From positions 17,735,332-17,799,331 of the forward strand of contig NC_092649.1 in NCBI RefSeq assembly GCF_032118995.1: a DNA stretch of 64,000 bases. Direction: 5' to 3'. Position numbers and translations under genes: made by a program. Below are positions 54,119-64,000 of the stretch, in pieces. Under the pieces are notes generated by a model that saw only the letters and a program-made list of their open reading frames with translations, was not told where the DNA came from and searched no databases. The first letter of the stretch is position 1. The number at the start of each line of letters is the position of its first letter. This DNA comes from Asterias amurensis (taxonomy: Eukaryota; Echinodermata; Asteroidea; Forcipulatida; Asteriidae).

Positions 54119-56093
54119 GGCGGTGTTCCTATTTTGTCATTATCTTTGTTCGGGGGAATTTTAATTTAGTGATGAATTGTTCCGTGAAGCCAGTTTTGTT
54201 TGTCTGGGAATTGACAGTATCACATTTCAAAAACTTTTCCTTGGTTCATTGTTTTGCTCATTTTTTTTTTATCCAGTCACTCACAGACCTGCCAATCTAA
54301 AACTTCTCAATGCTCAAATAGTACCGATGTTGTGCTGTACTTGTTTTTCGAGGCTCGTGTTTATTTCTCAACATTTTGCCAACTTACCGATATTTCAACT
54401 CTCAAGTGGTTCACAAGTAATGTTGTAATATTTATTTTCCCCAAGCATTTTGTGCCATCACTCAAAGACTTGCTAGCCTGTTGATTTTCTTAACTATCCT
54501 GATTGACTGATAGATTGAATTTCCATGCAACAACATCAACAAGAAATTGAAGTAACAAAAACAGACAAACCTAGACAAGGGCAGCAGGAAGAATCATGGC
54601 AAGAACACACTAAATAAATAAATAAATAATCAATTAATTAGTTAAGTATTTTTTAAATAATTAATTAATTATATTGAATCAATAACAAATATATCCTGTA
54701 ACTCACAAACCCTGACAATTTAAAAACATTTCAATGCTAAAATTACTATTTGTACTGTTTATTTCTATGAATGTTGCCAAATTTCAGCTCTCAAATTATT
54801 CCCAAGTCGATGTTGCACAATTTATTTTTCCTACGCCCGTTTGTGTCATCCCTCAAAGACTATGACGTCACGTGTAGCAAGGCACCTGATACCGCATACA
54901 TTCTACAGTTGTTTGCTAGAAATTGGTTCCGCATTGGTGTCACGTGGGTGGGACTCTGCGGCAAACATCCACTGTGATGAAATTTCTGCCCGCAATGCAA
55001 CGTTGTTCGTTCGAGAGACTGATCGAAACATCGCGATGGCTGCGTGCAACATTTTTCTGAATTCAGTTCATCTCTGGGGTATTTTAATGTATTCGTACGA
55101 TAGATTTAATAACTGGTTTATGTTCTTTTATGTTCTTTCTTTTTATATCTCAAGTCTATTTAAAAAAAATAAAAAATCTTCTCCTTATTTATAAATTTTC
55201 CCAGATTTCTTTTCTTCAATAAACACGTTTTTTAGCCTCTGGAATTACCTTTCGTTGAAGTTTTTTACTTTTTAACATACAATACATTACAAAGAAAAAG
55301 GTCAATTACCATGATTAGTCATTTTAAATTAAGCAAACAATTATTATGGTAAATAACGTTCGATATTTTGATTGGTGCAAACACTTGTGTGAAGTATGAT
55401 TTTTGTTTAAAATGTTCAAAAAATATTCAAAAATTGCCTCTTCTTTAAACAAAAATCTGTATCAGGAGTATCACAGCAAAGGGCTCCACAATATTATGTG
55501 GACAAACTTGTACTCCATTATTTGTACTACTATAAAATAATTTCAGATGAATTGAAAGGGTCCAAGAAATGTCTCTGAAATGGCATTAGATTGCACTAGA
55601 GAGCATCTTCGACATAAAATTTTCTAATGCTGCCCAGTCCCTGAAAACTTCCTAACCTATATGTTTGTCGATCCTATTGACAAATATCGTTCTCAAGCAA
55701 ATGTTGTTCCTGTTCTGAAACTCCACAATGAAAAAGTTGTTCAGTACGCCTACGTCTCTGAAATGACCCGAACTGATTTTGTGCTATTCACTCACAAACC
55801 TGCTTATCTAATAAAAAAAAACCTGAATTGTTTTTAGTTGTTTAAATTATAGCTAATGTTGTGCTGTATTTGGTTGATGTTGCTTGAGGCTCATGATGTT
55901 TATTCCTCCAAACTTGCCAATAATATACTCATGTTTTAGCTTTAACAAGTTTTACAATCTGATGTTGTGATCTTTAATTTTCTCCATGCATGTTGGCATA
56001 TCCTCAAAGACAACCTTGAACTCACAAACTGTTTCCCAATGCTGGCTCAACTCAATGTTATACCATCTAATTACATTTTCCCAAAACCTGCTG

Positions 56094-56331
56094 ACACCCG
56101 GTTCAGAAAAGCGAATTTAACATGACATAACATTTATTTCACATTAGGTTCGGCTCATGACAAGATCAACGTCTGAAACCAAGGCAATCCAGAGCTGTTC
56201 CGGACAACTGAAACAGATGATCTTTCGACTTCTAGCAAGACCAGTCGCTCCTTGCTGTTTCAGATGTCAAACTGATACCCACTTAGTTCAATAATTTGGT
56301 TCGGACTCTGGAACGCCTGTCTGAAAGGGTA
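56094..56331. mobile_element. MITE-like element, family F, in array unit 1
   Basis: ACACCCGGTTCAGA...AAGCG at the left pairs with the inverse of CGCCTGTCTGAAAGGGTAT. The interior has GGTTCGGCTCATGACAAGAT and CCAGTCGCTCCTTGCTGTTT. Confidence 0.8.
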
Positions 56332-56486
56332 TAACTTTATGTTTTTTTTAATCCCAAAACAATTGTACTGTTTTGTTGACTGTCTTTAACATGTTTTTAC
56401 CAATCATGTGATTTTAATATGTGGTTGATAGTGTCATGTATGTCTTGATTCTGTCTCTGTTGCTATGCTGGTTGTTTCTTGGACAG

Positions 56487-56654
56487 AGTTGGCTGCTGTC
56501 TGCACAGATGATGAAAGCCCAACAACTTGGAACATCTAGAAACTCACTGCAGGCTATCCATGTGTCTGTAAAGGTTGTGCTATCTAGAAACTGAAGGCTT
56601 CACTCCAACCACTGTATAGTTCATTCATGTGACGGCAACTATTATCTTCAATGG
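56487..56654 (+). pseudogene. Exon-like block X, array unit 1 (frame broken)
   Basis: It is bounded by CAG at the left and GTAAGT at the right like the later X blocks, but the frame open in units 2-4 is closed here by a TAG after TTGGAACATC. This marks unit 1 as the decayed edge of the array or shows there is no selection on the frame. Confidence 0.5.
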
Positions 56655-56856
56655 GTAAGTCTTGAAGTTTTATCCCATATATACTAAGTTTAAACTGTAC
56701 TTTGTCTCATCAAACAAAACTTGTCTCGTGCACCGGGGTCATATCACTCTGTGGTTTTTTACCTTTTCAAGTCCTCAGACACTAGTATTTAAACCAAAGA
56801 AACTCACTTTTAAATTGTTCCCAAACCGATTTGTGGCATTCATGAAATATTACCAC

Positions 56857-57158
56857 AGTTGGTCTTTGAAAAGCATTTGAAACCGTTTGTTGTAAAATGC
56901 ATAAGGTTAAAAAGTTATTTTAAAAGTAGAACACAATGATCCACACAAATTTACCTTGGAATTGCGTGGTTTTCCTTATACTTTGCAAACAAACACGGTC
57001 GGCCATTTATGAAAGTAAAAATGGCGATTGATACTTTTGTGGATCATTATATTCTACTTTTAAAATATCTTCTATTCAATATGCATTTTTTTACAAACTG
57101 TTACAAATGCTTTTCAAAGACCAACTCGACCGATCCGAAGGCAAAGTGTTCCTTTAAA
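56857..57158. mobile_element. Family C remnant in array unit 1
   Basis: GTTGGTCTTTGAAAAGCATT, AATGATCCACACAAATTTAC, CACGGTCGGCCATTTATGAA and GACCGATCCGAAGGCAAAGT follow the family order. The central palindrome is mostly deleted, and the same deletion is in every unit, so it predates amplification. Confidence 0.85.
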
Positions 57159-57559
57159 CAAAAATTGGCAAATCCAATGATCTTGTTGGATTCTTCTTTG
57201 AAATTTATTTCCTTTTTTGCTCTCAAATTGACGAATATAGGGAGGGAACCTAGATGGGTACCCCCCCCCCTCCCCCAACTCTAAAGAATAAATTGTTTCT
57301 ATTAGGTTACAAGTGTAAAAAAATTTGTTTGAAATAGACGCTTTATTGACAGGTTAAAGAACTTACTAATCAGACAACCCTGGATTTAATCAAAAAGTTT
57401 TCCTTTGCCTGTTTAGGACATACCAGTTTTTAAAAATTGTGTTTCCGTTGTTGCCATAATGATATTGTACTTAAAATATGCAATCCAAAAACTTTATCGA
57501 TTAGCATGTTTCATATTTTGCTGATTAGTAAACTCAATGCTTCATTTTTACCACTGCAG

Positions 57560-57684
57560 GTTATCCATGTGACTGCACAGTTACTGCTCCACTCCAGCCA
57601 CGCCAGGTCATCCATTTGAATACTCACTGCTTCACTCTAACCATTGTAGGTCATCTGTGGGACAGCAACTATTATCTTCAATGG
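57560..57684 (+). other. Exon-like block Y, array unit 1
   Basis: Follows CCACTGCAG and ends CAATGG before GTAAGTCTTG. One frame is open through the block (ending WDSNYYLQW), the same terminal frame as block X. It is homologous to X and built of 45-50-bp sub-repeats, so coding status is doubtful. Confidence 0.4.
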
Positions 57685-57962
57685 GTAAGTCTTGTAGTTT
57701 TATCCCATATCTACTAAGTTGAACTTTACTTTGTCTCATCAAACAAAACTTGTCCTGTGTACTGAGTTCATATCTCTCTGTTTTTTATTTACCTTATCAA
57801 GTCCTCAGACACTTGTATTTGAACAAAATTGCTTCCACTTTTAAATTGTTTCCAAGATTAGTCACCCATTTGGTTGCGACATGAAAAACTGTTTCCCAGT
57901 GCTGGGCAAACTCTCAAAAGCCAATGTTATACCATCTAATTACATTTTCCCAAAACTTGCTG

Positions 57963-58198
57963 ACACCCGGTTCAGACAAGCGAACTCAACATAACATAAC
58001 AGTTACATAAGGTTCGGCTCATGACAAGATCAGCGTCTGAAACCAAGGCACTCTTGAGCTGTTCCGGACGTCTGCAACAGACGATCTTTTGACTTCTAGC
58101 GCGTCCAGTCGCTCCTTACTGTTTCAGACGTCGAACTGTTCATGCACTGAATTCAATAATTTGGTTCAGACTCTGGAACGCCTGTCTGAAAAGGGTGT
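57963..58198. mobile_element. MITE-like element, family F, in array unit 2
   Basis: Terminal pair ACACCCGGTTCAGACAAGCG and CGCCTGTCTGAAAAGGGTGT with two central mismatches. This is the best-preserved copy with unit 3. Confidence 0.85.
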
Positions 58199-58349
58199 AA
58201 GTTTATGTTGTTTAATGCTCAAAACAATTGTACTGTTTTGTTGACGGTCTTTAATTTGTTTTTACCAATCTTGTGATTTAATATGAGGTTGATAATGTCA
58301 TGTATGTCTTGATTCTGTTTCTGTTGCCATGCTGTTTGTTTCATTACAG

Positions 58350-58516
58350 AGTTGGCTGCTGCCTGCACAAATGATATAAGTCTAAAACTTGGAACATCCA
58401 TAAACTCACTGCAGGCTATCCATGTGACTGATAAGGTTGTGCTATCAAGAAACTCAATGCTTCACTCCAACCACTGTATAGTTCATCTTTGTGACGGCAA
58501 CTATTATCTTCAATGG
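58350..58516 (+). other. Exon-like block X, array unit 2 (open frame of 55 codons)
   Basis: The polypyrimidine-poor TTTCATTACAG acceptor-like site precedes it and CAATGG|GTAAGT follows. One frame is open throughout, LAAACTNDISLKLG at the start to GNYYLQW at the end. The phase entering (one base needed) and leaving (zero) do not match, so successive X or Y blocks cannot be chained in frame. I do not recognise the peptide. Confidence 0.4.
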
Positions 58517-58717
58517 GTAAGTCTTGAAGTTTTATCCCATATATACTAAGTTTAAACTGTACTTTGTCTCATCAAACAAAACTTGTCTCGTGCACCGGGG
58601 TCATATCACTCTGTGGTTTTTTACCTTTTCAAGTCCTCAGACACTAGTATTTAAACCAAAGAAAACTCACTTTTAAATGGTTCCCAAACCGATTTGTGTC
58701 ATTCATGAAATATTACC

Positions 58718-59020
58718 ACAGTTGGTCTTTGAAAAGCGTTTGAAATCGTTTGTTATAAAATGCATAAGGTTAAAAAGTTATTTTAAAAGTAGAATACAAT
58801 GATCCACACAAATTTACCTTGGAATTGCATGGTTTTCCTTATACTTTGCGAACAAGCACGGTCGGCCATTTATGAAAGTAAAAATGGCGATTGATACTTT
58901 TGTGGATCATTATATTCTACTTTTAAAATATCTTCTATTCAATATGCATTTTTTTACAAACTGTTACAAATGCTTTTCAAAGACCAACTCGACCGATCCG
59001 AAGGCAAAGTGTTCCTTTAA
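58718..59020. mobile_element. Family C remnant in array unit 2
   Basis: Same structure and same central deletion as at 56857, with GAACAAGCACGGTCGGCC in place of AACAAACACGG. Confidence 0.85.
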
Positions 59021-59423
59021 ACAAAAATTGGCAAATCCAATGATCTCGTTGGGTTCTTCTTTGAAATTTATTTCCTTTTTTGCTCTCAAATTGACGAATA
59101 TAGGGAGGGAACCTAGATGGGTACCCCCCCCCCCTCCCCCAACTCTAAAGAATAAATTGTTTCGATTAGGTTACAAGTGTAAAAAAATTTGTTTGAAATA
59201 GACGCTTTATTGACAGGTTAAAGAACTTACTAATCAGACAACCCTGGATTTAATCAAAAAGTTTTCCTTTGCCTGTTTAGGACATACCAGTTTTTAAAAA
59301 TTGTGTTCCCGTTGTTGCCATAATGATATTGTACTTAAAATATGCAATCCAAAAACTTTATCGATTAGCATGTTTCATATTTTGCTGATTAGTAAACTCA
59401 ATGCTTCATTTTTACCACTGCAG

Positions 59424-59548
59424 GTTATCCATGTGACTGCACAGTTACTGCTCCACTCCAGCCACGCCAGGTCATCCATTTGAATACTCACTGCTTCACT
59501 CTAACCATTGTAGGTCATCTGTGGGACAGCAACTATTATCTTCAATGG
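59424..59548 (+). other. Exon-like block Y, array unit 2
   Basis: Identical or nearly so to the block at 57560-57684, including CTGCAG before it and GTAAGT after it. Confidence 0.4.
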
Positions 59549-59826
59549 GTAAGTCTTGTAGTTTTATCCCATATCTACTAAGTTGAACTTTACTTTGTCT
59601 CATCAAACAAAACTTGTTCTGTGTACTGAGTTCATATCTCTCTGTTTTTTATTTACCTTATCAAGTCCTCAGACACTTGTATTTGAACAAAATTGCTTCC
59701 ACTTTTAATTTGTTTCCAAGATTAGTCACCCATTTGGTTGCGACATGAAAAACTGTTTCCCAGTGCTGGGCAAACTCTTAAAAGCCAATGTTATACCATC
59801 TAATTACATTTTCCCAAAACTTGCTG

Positions 59827-60062
59827 ACACCCGGTTCAGACAAGCGAACTCAACATAACATAACAGTTACATAAGGTTCGGCTCATGACAAGATCAGCGT
59901 CTGAAACCAAGGCACTCTTGAGCTGTTCCGGACGTCTGCAACAGACGATCTTTTGACTTCTAGCGCGTCCAGTCGCTCCTTACTGTTTCAGACGTCGAAC
60001 TGTTCATGCACTGAATTCAATAATTTGGTTCAGACTCTGGAACGCCTGTCTGAAAAGGGTGT
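59827..60062. mobile_element. MITE-like element, family F, in array unit 3
   Basis: Same ends and interior as the element at 57963; essentially the same sequence. Confidence 0.85.
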
Positions 60063-60213
60063 AAGTTTATGTTTTTTAATGCTCAAAACAATTGTACTGT
60101 TTTGTTGACGGTCTTTAATTTGTTTTTACCAATCTTGTGATTTAATATGAGGTTGATAATGTCATGTATGTCTTGATTCTGTTTCTGTTGCCATGCTGTT
60201 TGTTTCATTACAG

Positions 60214-60380
60214 AGTTGGCTGCTGCCTGCACAAATGATATAAGTCTAAAACTTGGAACATCCATAAACTCACTGCAGGCTATCCATGTGACTGATAAGG
60301 TTGTGCTATCAAGAAACTCAATGCTTCACTCCAACCACTGTATAGTTCATCTTTGTGACGGCAACTATTATCTTCAATGG
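60214..60380 (+). other. Exon-like block X, array unit 3
   Basis: Same 167-base block and translated frame as at 58350-58516, indicating recent duplication of the whole unit. Confidence 0.4.
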
Positions 60381-60582
60381 GTAAGTCTTGAAGTTTTATC
60401 CCATATATACTAAGTTTAAACTGTACTTTGTCTCATCAAACAAAACTTGTCTCGTGCACCGGGGTCATATCACTCTGTGGTTTTTTACCTTTTCAAGTCC
60501 TCAGACACTAGTATTTAAACCAAAGAAAACTCACTTTTAAATGGTTCCCAAACCGATTTGTGTCATTCATGAAATATTACCA

Positions 60583-60884
60583 CAGTTGGTCTTTGAAAAG
60601 CGTTTGAAATCGTTTGTTATAAAATGCATAAGGTTAAAAAGTTATTTTAAAAGTAGAATACAATGATCCACACAAATTTACCTTGGAATTGCATGGTTTT
60701 CCTTATACTTTGCGAACAAGCACGGTCGGCCATTTATGAAAGTAAAAATGGCGATTGATACTTTTGTGGATCATTATATTCTACTTTTAAAATATCTTCT
60801 ATTCAATATGCATTTTTTTACAAACTGTTACAAATGCTTTTCAAAGACCAACTCGACCGATCCGAAGGCAAAGTGTTCCTTTAA
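60583..60884. mobile_element. Family C remnant in array unit 3
   Basis: Matches the unit 2 remnant, including GAACAAGCACGGTCGGCC and the shortened centre. Confidence 0.85.
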
Positions 60885-61286
60885 ACAAAAATTGGCAAAT
60901 CCAATGATCTCGTTGGGTTCTTCTTTGAAATTTATTTCCTTTTTTGCTCTCAAATTGACGAATATAGGGAGGGAACCTAGATGGGTACCCCCCCCCCTCC
61001 CCCAACTCTAAAGAATAAATTGTTTCGATTAGGTTACAAGTGTAAAAAAATTTGTTTGAAATAGACGCTTTATTGACAGGTTAAAGAACTAACTAATCAG
61101 ACAACCCGGGATTTAATCAAAAAGTTTTCCTTTGCCTGTTTAGGACATACCAGTTTTTAAAAATTGTGTTCCCGTTGTTGCCATAATGATATTGTACTTA
61201 AAATATGCAATCCAAAAACTTTATCGATTAGCATGTTTCATATTTTGCTGATTAGTAAACCCAATGCTTCATTTTTACCACTGCAG

Positions 61287-61411
61287 GTTATCCATGTGGC
61301 TGCACAGTTACTGCTCCACTCCAGCCACGCCAGGTCATCCATTTGAATACTCACTGCTTCACTCTAACCATTGTAGGTCATCTGTGGGACAGCAACTATT
61401 ATCTTCAATGG
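61287..61411 (+). other. Exon-like block Y, array unit 3
   Basis: As in unit 2 with a CATGTGGCTGCAC variant; GTAAGT follows. Confidence 0.4.
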
Positions 61412-61688
61412 GTAAGTCTTGTAGTTTTATCCCATATCTACTAAGTTGAACTTTACTTTGTCTCATCAAACAAAACTTGTCCTGTGTACTGAGTTCATAT
61501 CTCTCTGTTTTTTATTTACCTTATCAAGTCCTCGGACACTTGTATTTGAACAAAATTGCTTCCACTTTTAATTTGTTTCCAAGATAAGCCACCATTTGGT
61601 TGCAACATAACAAACTGTTTCCGAGTGCTGGGCCAACTCCCAAAAGTCAATGTTATACCATCTAATTACATTTTCCCAAAACTTGCTG

Positions 61689-61829
61689 ACACTCGGTTCA
61701 GAAAAGCGAACTTAACATGACATCCAGTCGCGCGTCCAGTCGCTCCTTACTGTTTCAGACGTCGAACTGTTCATGCACTTAGTTCAATAATTTGGTTCAG
61801 ACTCTGGAATGCCTGTCTGAAAAGGGTGT
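61689..61829. mobile_element. Family F element with internal deletion, array unit 4
   Basis: Ends ACACTCGGTTCAGAAAAGCG and CCTGTCTGAAAAGGGTGT are kept, but about 95 bases between CATGACAT and CCAGTCGCGCGTCCAGTC are missing. This accounts for the shorter 1761-base spacing to the next copy. Confidence 0.85.
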
Positions 61830-61980
61830 AAGTTTATGTTTTTTAATGCTCAAAACAATTGTACTGTTTTGTTGACGGTCTTTAATTTGTTTTTACCAAT
61901 CTTGTGATTTAATATGTGGTTGTAAATGTGATGTATGTCTTGATTCTGTTTCTGTTGCCATGCTGGTTGTTTCATTACAG

Positions 61981-62147
61981 AGTTGGCTGCTGCCTGCACA
62001 AATGATATAAGTCTAAAACTTGGAACATCCATAAACTCACTGCAGGCTATCCATGTGACTGATAAGGTTGTGCTATCAAGAAACTCAATGCTTCACTCCA
62101 ACCACTGTATAGTTCATCTTTGTGACGGCAACTATTATCTTCAATGG
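61981..62147 (+). other. Exon-like block X, array unit 4
   Basis: The same 167 bases and open frame as in units 2 and 3, despite greater divergence of surrounding unit 4 sequence. Confidence 0.4.
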
Positions 62148-62348
62148 GTAAGTCTTGAAGTTTTATCCCATATATACTAAGTTTAAACTGTACTTTGTCT
62201 CATCAAACAAAACTTGTCTCGTGCACCGGGGTCATATCACTCTGTGGTTTTTTACCTTTTCAAGTCTTCAGACACTAGTATTTAAACAAAAAAAATTCAC
62301 TTTTAAATTGTTCCCAAACAGATTTGTGTCATTCATGAAATATTACCA

Positions 62349-62624
62349 CAGTTGGTCTTTGAAAAGCGTTTGAAACAGTTTGTTATAAAATGCATAAGGT
62401 TAGAAAGTTATTTTAAAAGTAGAATACAATGATCCACACGAATTTACCTTGGAATTGCGTGGTTTTCCTTATACTTTGCAAACAAGCACGGTCGGCCATT
62501 TATGAGAGTAAAAATGGCGATTGATACTTGTGTGGATCATTATATTCTACTTTTAAAATATCTTCTATTCAATATGCATTTTTTTTCACAAACTTGACCG
62601 ATCCAAAGGCAAAGTGTTCCTTTA
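62349..62624. mobile_element. Family C remnant in array unit 4
   Basis: Same order as the other array copies, with an extra deletion before ACTTGACCGATCCAAAGGC. Confidence 0.8.
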
Positions 62625-63047
62625 AACAAAAAATTGGCAAATCCAATGATCTCGTTGGATTCTTCTTTGAAATTTATTTCCTTTTTTGCTCTCAAATTTA
62701 CAAATATAGGGAGGGAACCTATATGGGTACCCCCCCCCCCCCGCCCCCTCCACCAACTCTAAAAAATAAATTGTTTCGATTAGGTTACAAGTGTAAAAGA
62801 AATTGTTTGAAATAGACGCTTTATTGACAGGTTAAAGAACTTACTAATCAGACAACCCTGGATTTAATCAAAAAGTTTTCCTTTGCCTGTTTAGGACATA
62901 CCAGCTTTTTTTAAATTGTGTTCCCTTTGATGCCATAAAGATATTGTACTTAAAAAATAGTCAATCCAAAATTTATATTGATTGGCATGTTTCATGTTTC
63001 ATAGTTTGCTGATAAGTTAACTCAATGCTTCATTCTTACCACTGCAG

Positions 63048-63171
63048 GTTATCCATGTGACTGCACAGTTACTGCTCCACTCCTACTGCGGCAGGTCATC
63101 CATTTGTTACTCACTGCATCACTCCAACCACTGTAGGTAATCTATGTGACAGCAACTATTATCTTCAATGG
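63048..63171 (+). other. Exon-like block Y, array unit 4 (diverged)
   Basis: CTGCAG precedes and GTAAGT follows, but one base has been lost overall (124 instead of 125) and the interior differs (CTCCTACTGCGGCAGGTC), so the frame seen in other Y blocks is not kept. Confidence 0.45.
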
Positions 63172-63449
63172 GTAAGTCTTGAAGTTTTATCCCATATCTA
63201 CTAAGTTGAACTTTACTTTGTCTCATCAAACAAAACTTGTCCTGTGTACTGAGTTCATATCTCTCTGTTTTTTGTTTACCTTATCAAGTCCTCGGACACT
63301 TGTGTTTTAACAAAATTGCTTCCACTTTTAATTTGTTTCCAAGATTAGTCACCCATTTGGTTGCAACATAAAAAACTGTTTACCAGTGCTGGGCCAACTC
63401 TCTAAAGCCAATGTTATACCATCTAATTACATTTTCCCAAAACTTGCTG

Positions 63450-63645
63450 ACACCCGGTTCAGACAAGCGAACATAACATAACATAACAGTTACATTAGGT
63501 TCGGCTCAAGACAAGATCTCAGCTGAAACCAAGGTGCTCCAGATCCGTTTTGGACAACTGCAACAGAACGATCTTTCAGATGTCGAACTGTGCACTTAAT
63601 TCAATAATTTAGTTCGGACTCTGGAACGCCTGTCTGAAAAGGGTG
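63450..63645. mobile_element. Family F element, array unit 5 (shortened)
   Basis: Ends ACACCCGGTTCAGACAAGCG and CGCCTGTCTGAAAAGGGTGT are intact; the interior is about 40 bases shorter than in units 2 and 3. Confidence 0.8.
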
Positions 63646-64000
63646 TAAGTTTATGTTTTTTAATCCCAAAACAATAGTACTGTTTTGTTGACTGTCTTTA
63701 ATTTGTTTTTATCAATCTTGTGATTTTAATATGTGGTTGTAAATGTGATGTATGTCTTGATTCTGTTCTGTTGCCATGCTGGTTGTTGCTATCAAGAAAC
63801 CTCATTGCTTCACTCCAACCACTGTATAGTTCATTCATGTGACGGCAACTATTATCTTCAATGGGTAAGTCTTAAAGTTTTATCCCATATAATACTAAGT
63901 TTAAACTGTACTTTGTCTCATCAAACAAAACTTGTCTTGTGCACCGTGGTAATATCACTCTGTGGTTTTTTACCTGATAATGTCCTCAGACACTTGTATT

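Larger units (their letters stand above)
53189..56028. repeat. Four dispersed copies of a 200-bp low-copy repeat
   Basis: Copies lie at about 53189-53395, 54288-54490, 54706-54870 and 55790-56000. Shared order: CTAAAACTTCTCAATGCTC, ATGTTGTGCTGTA, CAACTCTCAA or CAGCTCTCAA, ATTTTCCCCAAGCAT, GTGCCATC, CTCAAAGACTTGC. The last two are more decayed. A family A element and a tRNA-like SINE are inserted between the first and second copies. AT-rich microsatellite AAATAAATAAATAA lies near 54615. No gene is supported. Confidence 0.7.
56029..64000. repeat. Tandem array of a composite ~1.86-kb unit (over four copies, continues past the window)
   Basis: The landmark ACACCCGGTTCAGA recurs at 56094, 57963, 59827, 61689 (as ACACTCGG) and 63450, spacings 1869, 1864, 1862 and 1761. 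Units starting at 57.9 and 59.8 kb are nearly identical, and the first and last are more diverged. Each unit is itself a dimer: half X (through 56654, 58516, 60380, 62147, 63864) and half Y (through 57684, 59548, 61411, 63171) both end ACTATTATCTTCAATGGGTAAGT and continue with the same GTTTTATCCCATAT and TTTGTCTCATCAAACAAAAC blocks. A family C remnant is fixed in the X half and a family F element precedes each X exon-like block. The 60-109-codon open frames repeating through the array are by-products of it. Confidence 0.93.

Noticed and set aside
57009..62815. Repeating 60-109-codon frames starting MKVKMAIDTFVDH and MCSRCCHND
   Set aside because: Lie in the family C remnant and flank of each array unit, with no coding bias or splice context, and persist only because the units are recent copies.

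Overview
The window is a piece of an animal nuclear genome: coding DNA is split into short exons with GT-AG introns, large introns and intergenic spaces are packed with short interspersed repeats, and the three recognisable proteins are metazoan. The dominant repeats (a roughly 380-bp element that starts AAAGGCAGTGGACACTATTGG and ends with its inverse, and a roughly 390-bp element built round a GGCCATTTATGGGAGTC palindrome) look like elements I associate with echinoderm, especially sea-star, genomes. That assignment is recall-based inference, not something the sequence proves.

Layout. 1-1.0 kb: a tandem duplication. 1.77-6.93 kb (+): a four-exon gene for an uncharacterised, largely disordered 613-residue protein, with an 86-bp decayed copy of its last exon at 8.84 kb. 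10.37-14.27 kb (-): a five-exon MBD4-type thymine/uracil DNA glycosylase that has no methyl-CpG-binding domain in this window. 14.3-20 kb: intergenic, with hairpin elements, including a perfect 95-bp palindrome. 20.06-27.42 kb (+): a six-exon, 1736-residue DUF4062-NACHT-WD40 protein of the NWD1/NWD2 type, ending in a CaaX-like tetrapeptide. 27.4-31 kb: intergenic hairpin elements. 31.13-47.47 kb (+): a 20-exon MOV10-type SF1 RNA helicase of 1040 residues, with a U1-type zinc finger near its N terminus and introns containing a 35-bp minisatellite, SINEs and MITE-like elements. 47.5-56 kb: intergenic, with a nested SINE/MITE insertion, a decayed non-LTR retrotransposon tail, a TTGCATATGCAA motif cluster and low-copy 200-bp repeats. 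56.03 kb to the window end: a tandem array of a roughly 1.86-kb composite unit, still running at base 64000.

Functional reading. MBD4 repairs deaminated methylcytosine, MOV10 remodels RNA in RNA silencing and retroelement control, and NACHT-WD40 proteins are STAND-type signalling ATPases. Each is a stand-alone gene. I see no evidence that they act together, and their proximity may be chance. All exon models were assembled by hand from splice consensus, phase continuity and remembered family sequence, so junctions lacking a homology cue could be slightly off and untranslated exons are not annotated.
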